Positions 24,162 through 32,790 of a stretch of 64,000 nucleotides of DNA are shown here, in pieces. The stretch comes from Paraperibacillus marinus (GTDB taxonomy: Bacteria; Bacillota; Bacilli; Bacillales; DSM-1321). The stretch is from assembly GCF_046237605.1 (NCBI RefSeq), contig NZ_CP143542.1, forward strand, positions 4,030,001 through 4,094,000, written 5' to 3'. A program made the translations under genes and the position numbers. Each line of letters begins with the position of its first letter. Position 1 is the stretch's first letter. Below the pieces are notes generated by a model. It saw only the letters and a program-made list of their open reading frames with translations, had not been told where the DNA came from and searched no databases.

Positions 24162-25526
24162 CTAGATTGCTTTTTCCCTTGATATGTTCAATTCGTCACC
24201 AAAGGTCTGATAGACTTTGCCGATTCGCTCAGGCGACCGCCAGCCTTCCTTGTTTTTGAAGTACAGAATGGTGCCGACTGTGACAAAAAAGATTCCGAGC
24301 AGGCGGTAGCTGATGATCTCAAGCGGGATGAAGATGGCAATCTTCACATAATCCGACCGGCCGTAATTCACGCCGTACCGCCTGCAGATGACGATGGCCG
24401 CAAAGCTCTGATAAGCAAGCAGCACCGTAATGAGCAGAAGTGCCATGGCAAACAGCAGGGACTTTTTATATAAAAGGAACAGTGGAATCAAGAGCGACGG
24501 GAAGGCATTCAGCGTCCCAAGAATGAATGAGTCCAGGATGAGAAAGGTCGATACGGAAAAACCGAGTTTCGTGAAGAAGGCCTTTTTATAGTTGAAGACG
24601 CAGTCAATGAATCCCTTCTGCCAGCGGAACCGCTGTCCGCACAGACTTTTGAAGGTAGCCGGACATTCGGTGTAGCAGACGGCCGCCGCTACAAACAGCA
24701 TCTTATAGCCCTTGTATTTCTTTTTTATCAGCTCCTGCATCCGGAGCGTGATATCCATATCCTCTCCCACCGTCTTCCGGTAACCTTTCGCTTCATACAG
24801 CGCCTGCTTCCGGAAAGCGCCGAAGGCCCCGGCGATAACAGAGATGGACCGCAGCTTCGCCTGGGTAGTCTTATGAAGATAGAAATTGGTCAGATACTGA
24901 AGGATCTGATAGCGGATCAGCCAGGGGACGCCGAAGATCGGGGTCGGCTTCCGGAAGTCGCCGCGGAAGCCCTGGGTGATCTGGACCATTCCGCCGGCAG
25001 CCAGCACCTTTTCATCCTTGAAAGCCCTGTTCATCTCCTTCAGGGAATTCGGATCCAGCACACTGTCGGCATCAAGTGTGATGACAATGTCATGCTGCGC
25101 ATAGTCTCCCCCGGCATTAAGCGCATCCGCCTTCCCCCCGTTCAGCTTATTGATCACATAAATGGAAGGAAATTTTGCAGATTGATAGACTCCCTTCACG
25201 GCCGCATAGCTTAAACAATGGGCAGGCTTTCTGTCAATCAGCATCAATTTCAGGCTTTCATCCAGCACTTCCAGGGTCCGGTCATTGGAGCCGTCATTGA
25301 TAAAGATTGTCTCACAGTTTGAGTATGAGACATTCACGACTCCCTGAAGACAGTTTAAAATGATGGCTTCCTCGTTATAGGCTGGAACGAGCACGGTAAT
25401 CCCCGCCTCCTCATCTCCCTCGGCAGGCGGCGCACCTTTCACCGAGAACAAGGGAATAAAGATATAGAGAAGCTGAAAGGTAATAAACAGAACAAACAAG
25501 GCAGCGGTTATCACAAAGAACATCAC
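24162..25526 (-). CDS. Processive family-2 glycosyltransferase (polysaccharide synthase)
   Basis: 454 residues. One N-terminal helix, a GT-A domain (about 45-300) and three or more C-terminal helices. The four processive-synthase signatures are present: FINDGSND, TLDADSVLD (D-x-D), EDMDIT and QRFRWQKG (Q-x-x-R-W). This is the architecture of IcaA/PgaC and hyaluronan synthases, which polymerise and export at once. The start overlaps the stop of the GH16 gene by 4 nt. Which sugar is used cannot be read from sequence; the deacetylase partner favours poly-GlcNAc, the GH16 partner a beta-glucan. Confidence 0.9.
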   Translation of the reverse strand: MMFFVITAALFVLFITFQLLYIFIPLFSVKGAPPAEGDEEAGITVLVPAYNEEAIILNCLQGVVNVSYSNCETIFINDGSNDRTLEVLDESLKLMLIDRKPAHCLSYAAVKGVYQSAKFPSIYVINKLNGGKADALNAGGDYAQHDIVITLDADSVLDPNSLKEMNRAFKDEKVLAAGGMVQITQGFRGDFRKPTPIFGVPWLIRYQILQYLTNFYLHKTTQAKLRSISVIAGAFGAFRKQALYEAKGYRKTVGEDMDITLRMQELIKKKYKGYKMLFVAAAVCYTECPATFKSLCGQRFRWQKGFIDCVFNYKKAFFTKLGFSVSTFLILDSFILGTLNAFPSLLIPLFLLYKKSLLFAMALLLITVLLAYQSFAAIVICRRYGVNYGRSDYVKIAIFIPLEIISYRLLGIFFVTVGTILYFKNKEGWRSPERIGKVYQTFGDELNISREKAI

Positions 25527-26410
25527 ACGTCTCCTTCCGTCCTCTGGTAGACTCTTATATAATCAATCAGGTAGGACACCGGGAAGATGGTACTTCCATC
25601 AGGTTTCCCCGGCCAATTGCCGCCCACCGCCGTATTCGCATACAAGTACATCTTTTCCCTCGGGATATCCCCTTTGATTCTGAACCGCTCGATGCCGTCG
25701 ATGGCCCAGACCAGCTCCTCCGGCGTCCATTCCAGGCTGTATGTATGGAAATCCTTTGTAAAATCATTCTCTTTATAGGATGCAGCCCTCGTAATCTTGC
25801 CGTCCCGTTCCTCGCGGTGAAAGACCATCCAGATTTCATGGGGCTTCTGGCCGAGCATCTCCACGATATCAATCTCCGGAAGCCAGGCATCCCTTTTATC
25901 CGGCATCATCCAGAACGCCGGGAAAATTCCCTGCCCTCCTGGCAGCTTGGCCCTCATTTCCACCCGGCCATATTGAAAGCTGAAGGTTCCCTTCGTATGT
26001 ACGGCTCCTGACGTATAGGCCCTGCCCTTATAGGACTCCCTCCTGCTGACAATGTTCAGGGCACCGTCCTGTACAGATACATTGTGGGGAAGGTAATATT
26101 GAAGCTCCTTATTCTTATCTGCCTTCCAATCCTCCGGAATCCATTTATCCAAATCCAGGGCGTCCCCATTGAATTCATCATTCCAGATCATTTTCCAGCC
26201 ATGCGGAGCCATCACCCATTCCTCTTCCTGGGGCTTGAGTCCGCTTCCGGAATCAGGTCTGCTGTCTTCCGAACCATGAGCCTCACCCTTCAAATTCTTG
26301 CTGAATAAAAACTGGACATCGGGCAGTTCTGCCCCCGCCAAAAGCCCTATAATCAAGACAGGCGCACACCACCAGGCATACCGAAGCAGCCTTCCCTTTC
26401 TCTTCCGCAT
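25523..26410 (-). CDS. Glycoside hydrolase family 16 (beta-glucanase-like)
   Basis: 295 residues from ATG 26410; GAGAGGTG precedes it, whereas the longer frame from 26506 has none. A signal or anchor helix lies at about 13-29. The mature part has the GH16 fold; the catalytic motif LPEIDIVEML carries the nucleophile and acid Glu (E-I-D-I-V-E), with FPAFWMMP before it and YSLEWTPEELVWAIDG after. GH16 enzymes cleave beta-1,3 or 1,3-1,4 glucans and some galactans. In this operon it may trim or release the exopolysaccharide, the role hydrolases play in synthase-dependent systems. Confidence 0.9.
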   Translation of the reverse strand: MRKRKGRLLRYAWWCAPVLIIGLLAGAELPDVQFLFSKNLKGEAHGSEDSRPDSGSGLKPQEEEWVMAPHGWKMIWNDEFNGDALDLDKWIPEDWKADKNKELQYYLPHNVSVQDGALNIVSRRESYKGRAYTSGAVHTKGTFSFQYGRVEMRAKLPGGQGIFPAFWMMPDKRDAWLPEIDIVEMLGQKPHEIWMVFHREERDGKITRAASYKENDFTKDFHTYSLEWTPEELVWAIDGIERFRIKGDIPREKMYLYANTAVGGNWPGKPDGSTIFPVSYLIDYIRVYQRTEGDV

Positions 26411-26440
26411 GAATTCCACACCTCTCCCAGCGCACACTTT

Positions 26441-26536
26441 GTTCTTTATATAGAACATACAGTTATTATATAACCCATGCTGCTGCAGATAAACACTTTT
26501 TTCCAAATAACGAATAAAAAATTCTTAATAAAGAAC
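26441..26536 (-). promoter_or_regulatory. Promoter region of the exopolysaccharide operon with SinR-type boxes
   Basis: A TATAAT -10 lies on the minus strand at 26470-26465. The palindrome GTTCTTTATATAGAAC (26441-26456) begins about where transcription would start, and contains GTTCTTT, the known SinR box (GTTCTYT). A second exact GTTCTTT lies on the minus strand at 26536-26530 inside TTCTTAATAAAGAA. SinR represses matrix genes in Bacillus. The rest of 26411-26762 shows no gene. Confidence 0.5.
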
Positions 26537-26762
26537 ACTCCGAGCATTTTTGGGTGATATAGGATCAGCTTCTTGAAACATTCCCAATAGATGAAAAGGA
26601 TACCCTGATCCATTAATAGACAAATAGCCTCTATTAATGAACTCGCAATTCCCAGATGGCAGGCAAACGGAAAGCAGTTTTTTCTTTTTTTTTGTAATTT
26701 TGATAAATCCACACCAGTTATTTCCGATATAATTAAATAAACTACTTAGGGAGAGCATCTAT

Positions 26763-27866
26763 ATGAAAAAGACAATGACTATTATCTCAACAACACTTTT
26801 GGCAGTTACCTTATCAGCTTGCGGCCAGCCCCAGCCTAAAGATACCGTAAAGGATTTCTTAACCTCTTTTCAAAAAGGGGATATTGAAAAAGCCGGTACT
26901 TATGTTAGCGAAGATTTTGAATCGAATGTCCTGAATGACAGTAAAGAAGATGCAAGTGAAAAACTTATAAAAGCTTTTATTAGAGGATATAAATTTGAAG
27001 ATATAAAAGAAGTGTCAAATAAAGGGGATACAGCTAAGGTTAAGGCGAAGATCACCTCTATAGATGTAGCAGAAGCTTATACAAGTGCTATAAGCGAAGT
27101 AATGCCTCTTGCCTTTGCTTCTGCATTTAATGAAGGGGAAGACTCCGATAAAGCAATGGAAAAATTAATGGAGAAGACCGTTATTAAAAAACTGAACGCA
27201 AAAGATGCTTCTTACGATACCCGGACGATTACACTGACCCTTAAAAAAAATAAAGAAGATGAATACAAAATTGTTGCGAATGATCATTTGAAAGATGCTG
27301 TTTTAGCCAATATGAGTGACCTTGAAGAGGCCTTTGGAGAAGATACAGCGTCAGAAGAAAAGCAAGCTGAACAGCCTGAACAGAAATCTGAGGTTATTTC
27401 CACAATAGCAACTCAAAAAAGTATAGATGCTAACCCTATACAGTTAAAAGTAGAAGAGGTTTCATTTAAAAAAGTTACAAATCTGCCAGAAGACGAACAG
27501 GACCGCATTGGTTTTCTGACTGATAAAGAAATTGGAAATGAATTTAACTATGTCTATGTTAAATACAGCGGGCAGAATACTTCTGAAAAGGACATTACCT
27601 TCAATGGTTTTACACAGGCCATCTTATTCTCTGGAGGCAAGCAGGAGAATATTGATCACTCTGCTGGTGGAGACTTTATAGATTACGATGAAGATGAAGA
27701 TGGAGAATATTATGGTAAGGTTACAAAGCAAGGAGAAGTTGGGTTTATCATGAACACGGATCCGAGTAAAGTGGAAAAGATCCGATTAGTAATAGGACCG
27801 ACAATGGATTCCAATACGTATGATGGCGGAACAGACGAGCAATTTATTGAATTCAAACTAAAATAA
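26763..27866 (+). CDS. Lipoprotein with DUF5105-like and DUF4352-like regions
   Basis: 367 residues. The lipobox LSAC (Cys about residue 20) after a short hydrophobic signal marks a membrane-anchored lipoprotein. The N-terminal part (TVKDFLTSFQKGDIEKAGTY) resembles DUF5105/NTF2-like modules; a Glu/Gln-rich linker (EEKQAEQPEQKSE) follows, then a beta-rich domain with VEEVSFKKVTNLPE and YVYVKYSGQN like DUF4352. Such proteins sit at the outer face of the membrane; no binding partner is known. GGGAGAG precedes ATG 26763. It is monocistronic with its own terminator. Confidence 0.8.
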   Translation: MKKTMTIISTTLLAVTLSACGQPQPKDTVKDFLTSFQKGDIEKAGTYVSEDFESNVLNDSKEDASEKLIKAFIRGYKFEDIKEVSNKGDTAKVKAKITSIDVAEAYTSAISEVMPLAFASAFNEGEDSDKAMEKLMEKTVIKKLNAKDASYDTRTITLTLKKNKEDEYKIVANDHLKDAVLANMSDLEEAFGEDTASEEKQAEQPEQKSEVISTIATQKSIDANPIQLKVEEVSFKKVTNLPEDEQDRIGFLTDKEIGNEFNYVYVKYSGQNTSEKDITFNGFTQAILFSGGKQENIDHSAGGDFIDYDEDEDGEYYGKVTKQGEVGFIMNTDPSKVEKIRLVIGPTMDSNTYDGGTDEQFIEFKLK

Positions 27867-27889
27867 CCTCCCCTAGTGGAGGTTTTTTA
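27865..27889 (+). terminator. Terminator of the lipoprotein gene
   Basis: AACCTCC (27865-27871) pairs with GGAGGTT (27878-27884), followed by T. The stem overlaps the stop codon region. Confidence 0.85.
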
Positions 27890-27977
27890 GTTAGCTATGT
27901 AGATGGAATTGAAAGCTTTAACTAATATAAAGGGTGCTCTAGTTTATAAAGAAATCAAGTTCCAGGAGGTATGAATC

Positions 27978-28406
27978 ATGAAAAATCTAGTAATCGACAC
28001 ACAATGGAATCCAGAGGATACACCATACATACTGCAAAGATTAAGAGAGTTTAATATAAAGCATTTATCAGAAAAGGATGTTGAGTTCAAAAACGAAGAT
28101 TTCTGTTTTAAAGTGAAGGATGATGACGGTAACATCCTTGGCGGGATTTCGGGAAGTACAAAAATGCAGAGTGTTTCTATCCAATTTCTTTGGGTGGATG
28201 AAAGCCTTAGAGGAGAGGGTTATGGCAAAGAACTCATGAAAAAGGTCGAAGAGTACGCTGTGGAGAAGAAATGCCGAATGATCAAGGTAGATACGTTCAG
28301 TTTTCAGGCGCCTGATTTTTATATAAGCCTGGGGTATGAAGTGTATGGGAAAATAGAAGACTTCCCTGAAGGATACGACCATTATTTTTTGTATAAGAAG
28401 CTATAA
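27978..28406 (+). CDS. GNAT-family N-acetyltransferase
   Basis: 142 residues of GNAT fold. The acetyl-CoA loop is visible as WVDESLRGEGYGKELMKKVE (Q/R-x-x-G-x-G/A), followed by the strand MIKVDTFSFQAPDFYISLGYEVYG, here cited by its key F-Y-x-x-L-G-Y-E end, typical of GNATs. The substrate is unknown. CAGGAGG lies 8 nt before ATG 27978. It is 21 nt upstream of the small Cys-containing protein gene, probably cotranscribed. Confidence 0.88.
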   Translation: MKNLVIDTQWNPEDTPYILQRLREFNIKHLSEKDVEFKNEDFCFKVKDDDGNILGGISGSTKMQSVSIQFLWVDESLRGEGYGKELMKKVEEYAVEKKCRMIKVDTFSFQAPDFYISLGYEVYGKIEDFPEGYDHYFLYKKL

Positions 28407-28429
28407 GACACGTGGGAGGATAATGTTTG

Positions 28430-28729
28430 ATGTTAACGAATGTTTGCAGCTGCCAAGTCACAGGTTCCATTAAAGTGGAAGCTGATTATGATGCTGAGCC
28501 GCTCTGGTGCCATACATGCGGCTGGAACTTAGATATTGATGAATTCCCACTGTCTGAAACTATTAAAGATGAGCTATTTGAATGGCAGCAGCACTATGGA
28601 GTGATACCCATAAAAGAACATAATGTCATCGGATTGAATCTTACTGAAAAAGTGAAGGAAGAATTAGGTTCAGATTACACAGTCGTATTTATTCCCATAG
28701 ATGATGGAGGAATTCCTCTTCAAATGTAG
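28430..28729 (+). CDS. Small protein with putative zinc ribbon
   Basis: 99 residues from ATG 28430 (GGGAGGA 9 nt upstream). Near the start are CSC and, 20 residues later, CHTCGW, a spacing that could bind zinc. The rest is acidic and mixed alpha/beta. I do not recognise the family. Between a GNAT gene and a 47-residue membrane protein gene in the same direction. Confidence 0.6.
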   Translation: MLTNVCSCQVTGSIKVEADYDAEPLWCHTCGWNLDIDEFPLSETIKDELFEWQQHYGVIPIKEHNVIGLNLTEKVKEELGSDYTVVFIPIDDGGIPLQM

Positions 28730-28768
28730 AATACTAGAAAGGAATATAGGCTGAAATGGGGTGGTTCA

Positions 28769-28912
28769 ATGAACAATGAAAAAAAGAAAGAAAAAAGTAA
28801 AGTAAAGAATGACAGCTGGAACAGAGCCTTCTATGGCAGTCCTACAATCGGCGGCCTGGTTGTAACTGGAATTATTGCAGTATTTATCATCTTTAATGTG
28901 TTAACGAAGTAA
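28769..28912 (+). CDS. 47-residue single-helix membrane protein
   Basis: ATG 28769 follows GGGGTGG. The product has a lysine-rich start (KKKEKSKVKN), a motif NRAFYGSPTIGG and a C-terminal helix of about 18 hydrophobic residues. It looks like the small membrane proteins common in Bacillus. A terminator follows the stop by 3 nt, which supports a real gene end. Confidence 0.55.
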   Translation: MNNEKKKEKSKVKNDSWNRAFYGSPTIGGLVVTGIIAVFIIFNVLTK

Positions 28913-28915
28913 TCG

Positions 28916-28948
28916 GGCGATACCTTAGTAAAAGGGAATCGCCTTTTC
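28916..28948 (+). terminator. Terminator after the small membrane protein gene
   Basis: GGCGAT (28916-28921) pairs with ATCGCC (28938-28943), followed by TTTTCTT. Confidence 0.75.
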
Positions 28949-29007
28949 TTATTCCGGCCGCAGAAAGTACCGGGAAGACTTCTCCCCGGGCAACGCATAG
29001 AGCATCC

Positions 29008-29463
29008 TCACTCCTTATAATCCCACAACACCCGCCACTCCCCCTTCTCCTTCACCGCATACACATCCTGCACGAACCGGAATGTCCCGTACTTCCCCTT
29101 ATACCGCTGAGTTACCTGAAACTCATATACGGACTTCAGCGTAAGGCCCGGCGCCGCCCTCCACTTCCTCAATTTGTCTCCGCCCTCGATGCTGTAGTCG
29201 AACGTGTCAGCACCGAAATGGCCGATGAACACATGGACCCGGTCCTGCATGAAGACTCCCTTCGGCCACCGCTCCTTCATCGAAGGATGCAGCAGGGCCC
29301 ATGAGTTCCCATAATCACCTCTCGCCTCATAATGGTAAAAATCATCCACCACCGACTCTGCGGCATGACCTGGTGACAGCAGAACTCTTATATAGAAAAG
29401 AAGCAGCAGGATCACTGCCAGGGCTATGATCAGCAAAACAGGTGGCTTTCGTCTTCTATACAT
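29008..29463 (-). CDS. Membrane-anchored NTF2-like protein
   Basis: 151 residues: basic start (YRRRKPP), one membrane helix (about 9-29), then a ~115-residue outer domain with the NTF2-like or DUF4878-type pattern (VVDDFYHYEARGDYGNSWAL, ending WRVLWDYKE). Such domains occur in many secreted Bacillus proteins of unknown role. ATG 29463 is preceded by GGGAGAG. Monocistronic. Confidence 0.65.
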   Translation of the reverse strand: MYRRRKPPVLLIIALAVILLLLFYIRVLLSPGHAAESVVDDFYHYEARGDYGNSWALLHPSMKERWPKGVFMQDRVHVFIGHFGADTFDYSIEGGDKLRKWRAAPGLTLKSVYEFQVTQRYKGKYGTFRFVQDVYAVKEKGEWRVLWDYKE

Positions 29464-29569
29464 CGCTCTCTCCCTTAAAAAGGTTCTCCTAATCCAAGCT
29501 ATGTGAAAACCGTCCCAGTCATGACTCTAGTACCTATTTCTCATTTTAAGCAGAGGAACTCCCCAGCAC

Positions 29570-29594
29570 GTTTTATAGGGCTCTTTTCGGGTAT
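29570..29594 (+). promoter_or_regulatory. Sigma-B-like promoter
   Basis: GTTTTA (29570-29575) and GGGTAT (29589-29594) are separated by 13 nt, one mismatch from the consensus GTTTAA-N12-15-GGGTAT. It lies 40 nt before ATG 29634. Confidence 0.6.
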
Positions 29595-29633
29595 TTTTCT
29601 AATATAATAAGCACCCTAAGGAGGAAGACAACG

Positions 29634-29795
29634 ATGATGAAGCAAATCAACCGTCTCCGATATCACTGGCATACATTTCAGGCGCTCCATCTTGAAGTGA
29701 TCAAAAGGGACTGCATTGACCACCGCCTGCGCGAAAAGCTGAACAGGAAACTCGCTGACCATAAGAGCAAGGCATCTTTACTCAAAGCTGTATAA
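29634..29795 (+). CDS. 53-residue basic protein, possible general-stress protein
   Basis: ATG 29634 follows AAGGAGGAAG, a very strong ribosome binding site. The product is basic and helical with His-rich start (RLRYHWHTFQALHLE) and KLNRKLADHKSK near the end; no cysteine-pair or membrane segment. The sigma-B-like promoter just upstream suggests induction by stress. No family recognised. Confidence 0.65.
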   Translation: MMKQINRLRYHWHTFQALHLEVIKRDCIDHRLREKLNRKLADHKSKASLLKAV

Positions 29796-29872
29796 CTGAC
29801 GGGATAACCTTTGTAAACGGCATAAAAACGAGACTGATTACCAGCCCCGTCTACGTCTATAATAAAATTCCG

Positions 29873-30529
29873 TTATGCCAGCTGTTTTCGCATCCTTTGC
29901 TTTAATAATTCTTTGACCGTATGTACAGTATCTTCTACAAACTCATCGATTTCAGTTGGTTTAAGATATATAAACTCGTGGTCATCAAAAATCGTATGGC
30001 TATGATAAAAATCAGTGATATTTCTAATCTGCTTTAGTGTTTGACCCTGCGGAAAGAAATCAAGGTACTCTGGAAAATACTTGATGTGTTGAAACTCAGT
30101 CCAAAAAATATGCTCTTTATGGTTTTTAAGATATAAAGAATCTAAACCATACCAGTCTCGCTTAACAAGAGGAGTGTATTCAGGGGTGTTTACTATTTCC
30201 TTTAACGCGTTTTCTTTTTTCTTTTGATCAGTGAATGCAATCCATTTCTCATCAGTCACCAAATGGATATAGTAACCAAGATAATAGGAAAATTCACTAA
30301 GCGACCTTTCTTTATCGTCACAGAGATATAGTTGGTAAAAAGAATCAGAGTTAATTTTCCCTTCAATCTCAAAATGAGTAATTTCTTTTGGAGGTGTAAA
30401 TTGACCATCCTCTCCGATTAGTCCACAATCCGGTCCAATACTGCCAACCAAAAATTCTATTTTGGATACAGGAAGTTCTGTTTTTAATAATTCTTCAGTA
30501 ATCCTGAAGTGAGTAACCCAAGTAGCCAA
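29873..30529 (-). CDS. Zinc-dependent phospholipase C-like protein
   Basis: 218 residues without signal peptide. Residues typical of the zinc-PLC fold are in order: an early His in WVTHFRI, GSIGPDCG with the metal-binding Asp, ITHFEIEG, and SYYLGYYIHLVTDEKW carrying the H-x-x-x-D pair. Intracellular members of this family are common in Bacillus but their substrate is not known; secreted relatives cleave phosphatidylcholine. The start codon ATG 30529 has only a modest site. Single gene. Confidence 0.78.
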   Translation of the reverse strand: MATWVTHFRITEELLKTELPVSKIEFLVGSIGPDCGLIGEDGQFTPPKEITHFEIEGKINSDSFYQLYLCDDKERSLSEFSYYLGYYIHLVTDEKWIAFTDQKKKENALKEIVNTPEYTPLVKRDWYGLDSLYLKNHKEHIFWTEFQHIKYFPEYLDFFPQGQTLKQIRNITDFYHSHTIFDDHEFIYLKPTEIDEFVEDTVHTVKELLKQRMRKQLA

Positions 30530-30894
30530 ATTATCACTCCTTAACTGTTTATGTTTTTTACATACTTATTTCTCAGTAAATATCTCTTTATATATTACCA
30601 TAAAAAGTAAATCTTTCTTTCAATATGTTGCTATACCATAAAGGCTAAAACAATGAAAACTTTCAATAGAAAATTGCGAATTTTTGTTGTCTTCAAATAG
30701 GGAGTAAATCTTTTTTCAGTTGTTTTACTAACAGGCGCTATTCTTCAACACGGAATTATGGATTTTCCGGTGAAATACGGAAGAAGGGGATTTATTTAGG
30801 AATTAGAAGTTAAAGTAAATTGTAGAAAATCATTATAATTAATGAAGAAAATTGCCTAATTTGTTAAAGTTTAGGCAGGGGGAGTGATTTATTG
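30530..30894. other. AT-rich intergenic region between divergent genes
   Basis: No gene seen. The stretch separates the phospholipase-like gene from the GTPase gene and should hold both promoters. A TTGCGAATTTTTGTTG patch (30672-30688) and several A/T runs are visible, but I cannot point to a clear -35/-10 pair or a hairpin. Confidence 0.4.
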
Positions 30895-31914
30895 ATGAGT
30901 CAGTATAACGATAATGACTTTGAAAACAGTTATAACGGGGATGATTTTGAAAAGTATTATGACCACGAAATAAACCGCGTTAACGAACAACTTGAAAAAG
31001 AAATCGTATTTGCAATGGTGGGTGATGTCAACGCCGGTAAATCATCAACTATCAATCTTTTAATTGGAGATGATAAAGCTCCAGTCGGTTCAAAACCAGG
31101 TGAAACAACCATAGTAAATAAATATAATTATAGGGATAAAATTATTTTTGCTGACACACCTGGACTAGACGATATTAATAGCAAAAATTCAGAGGAAACT
31201 ATTAATTATTATAAAGAAGCAGACATTATTCTTTTTTTCCTTAATGCGGCTGGAACCGTATTTTCAGAAGGTGAAAGAAAATCATTTGATAATATAAAAA
31301 AAATCAATAAAAGGATTATCATTGTCTTAAATAAAATTGACGCCGCTGATGATATTCCAGGCTTGGTTAAATTCGTACAAGAACATACCAACTATGATTT
31401 TAAGGTAACTCCTGTCTCATCCAAGACCGGACAAAATATCGATATGCTTAGAAATGCCATTTTAGATATTCTTAAAGAGCAAAAAAAAGATATTTTGTTC
31501 GCTAAGCACGTTAAAGAAAAGTCCTCTACAGCAAATAAGTGGATTCTAGCTTCCGGAGCATCTGCTGCTGCTGTTGGCGCTGCACCAATACCTGGGGCCG
31601 ATATCGTTCCTTTGACTGGAATACAAGTTAGTTTAATGATCAGATTGGCTACCTTATATGAAAAACCCTTATCAAAAGACAGAGCCAAAGAATTGATTAT
31701 AGCCTCTATGGCTGGAAATCTAGGAAAAAGTCTCTTTAGACAGGCGTTAAAAGTGATTCCAGGAGCAGGTAGTATCGCAGGTGGTGGGATTGCTGGAGCT
31801 ATGACTTTAGCGCTAGGATATGGGATTAAATATGCTTACGAAAATAATATCGAATTAGATGCGGATGTTTTGAAAACCCTAACGAGCCTTTTTAAAAATA
31901 ATGATAATGTATAA
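30895..31914 (+). CDS. Era/dynamin-like GTPase with DUF697 tail
   Basis: 339 residues. GTPase motifs in order: G1 GDVNAGKSS (about 43-51), G3 DTPG, G4 NKID and G5 SSKTG. After about residue 210 comes a glycine/alanine-rich hydrophobic tail with two hairpin segments (ASGASAAAVGAAPIPGADIV and VIPGAGSIAGGGIAGAM), the DUF697 pattern that lets such GTPases dip into membranes. GGGGGAG sits 10 nt before ATG 30895; TTG 30892 is also possible. The acidic, Asn/Tyr-rich first 30 residues are unusual. Relatives occur in stress and phage-response loci, but this one stands alone. Confidence 0.85.
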   Translation: MSQYNDNDFENSYNGDDFEKYYDHEINRVNEQLEKEIVFAMVGDVNAGKSSTINLLIGDDKAPVGSKPGETTIVNKYNYRDKIIFADTPGLDDINSKNSEETINYYKEADIILFFLNAAGTVFSEGERKSFDNIKKINKRIIIVLNKIDAADDIPGLVKFVQEHTNYDFKVTPVSSKTGQNIDMLRNAILDILKEQKKDILFAKHVKEKSSTANKWILASGASAAAVGAAPIPGADIVPLTGIQVSLMIRLATLYEKPLSKDRAKELIIASMAGNLGKSLFRQALKVIPGAGSIAGGGIAGAMTLALGYGIKYAYENNIELDADVLKTLTSLFKNNDNV

Positions 31915-31919
31915 AAAAT

Positions 31920-32161
31920 TCAAAAAAGGTCCCATTCGGGTCCTTTTTGTACATAGAAACAGGGTCCACAGGGAGGCTCAATTATAAGAAGTATTAACAC
32001 AAATCCAGGCATTCCAAGGTCAGAACCCCAGCTCAATTGACCATTTTTTGTTGCGATATAAGCAGCAGATGCTTTGATTGAATCAGATAGTTGTGAAATT
32101 GAGAATACAATAATACCAGTTACAATGGCTTGTGCAATTAGAAAATAACCTACTCTTTCAT
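31920..32161 (-). pseudogene. Frameshifted small membrane protein gene
   Basis: On the minus strand GAGGAGAAAG precedes ATG 32161, but the frame stops after three codons. One base out of frame an open sequence begins RVGYFLIAQAIVTGIIVFSIS, followed by SAAYIATKNGQ and LGMPGFVLILLII, and runs to 31920. Two hydrophobic stretches and the well-placed ribosome binding site suggest a small membrane protein gene broken by a one-base indel. The 3' end runs into the GTPase terminator, so its true end is unsure. Confidence 0.4.
31922..31948 (+). terminator. Terminator of the GTPase gene
   Basis: AAAAAGG-CCC and GGG-CCTTTTT pair around the loop ATTC with one T-T mismatch; T-tract included. Confidence 0.75.
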
Positions 32162-32254
32162 ATCTTTCTCCTCTTTATTCAGTGTCTTAATAGAATTCTA
32201 TAAACAAAAGGTTAATACCTTCTTCAAATAACTTGCCCCGTTAGTGCAACTACA

Positions 32255-32273
32255 AAAGGCTGCCTAAGCAGCC
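32255..32273 (-). terminator. Weak terminator
   Basis: GGCTGC (32258-32263) and GCAGCC (32268-32273) form a stem with loop CTAA; four T follow on the minus strand. It lies downstream of the gene 32324-32644. Confidence 0.5.
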
Positions 32274-32323
32274 GAATGTACTTAAACTAAACGCACACTT
32301 TAGTTGAATAAGAAGCTGCCGTC

Positions 32324-32644
32324 CTAATCTCCGATAGCCTCTATAACTTTGTTTTGCTCCAATGCTAGTTCACAAAGCTCCATTAACTTTTTACTGAATT
32401 TCCTTACTCTGTTTTCATACCAATCGTCTTTATTGTATTTGGTTGTCAGCGACACACATATATGTATTAATTCATTTATTTCTTGAACTGTAAATAACCT
32501 TGTTCCATACGGATCCAATCCTAGTAACAGGTCATATTCATTCCCCGGATTGTTCAGCCTTTTTGAAAGATAGGAGTGTAATTTCTCTTCAAGTTTTACT
32601 CCCCGCTTAGTCGAATCAACAATGATGAAGTCAATCCCTGCCAA
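32324..32644 (-). CDS. Hypothetical protein
   Basis: 106 residues from TTG 32644, preferred because AGAGGGTG lies 6 nt upstream; the frame is open to 32674. The product is helical and mildly acidic, with LEEKLHSYLSKRLNNPGNEYD and a Trp/Tyr/Asp patch (KYNKDDWYENRV). I do not recognise a family and see no membrane segment. Size and position near other accessory genes would fit an immunity or antitoxin protein, but nothing proves it. Confidence 0.5.
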   Translation of the reverse strand: MAGIDFIIVDSTKRGVKLEEKLHSYLSKRLNNPGNEYDLLLGLDPYGTRLFTVQEINELIHICVSLTTKYNKDDWYENRVRKFSKKLMELCELALEQNKVIEAIGD

Positions 32645-32790
32645 TTGTTTCACCCTCTTATCATAAAGTAGCAAATTTACATTCTAATCTCTCTTTAGCT
32701 AATTTTAACATAAGCCCTTAAATTGGCTGCCGGTTTAATGAAAGAGTAAGGCACCGTCTCCCTTAGCAGCTTTACATCTCAAAAAACCAC

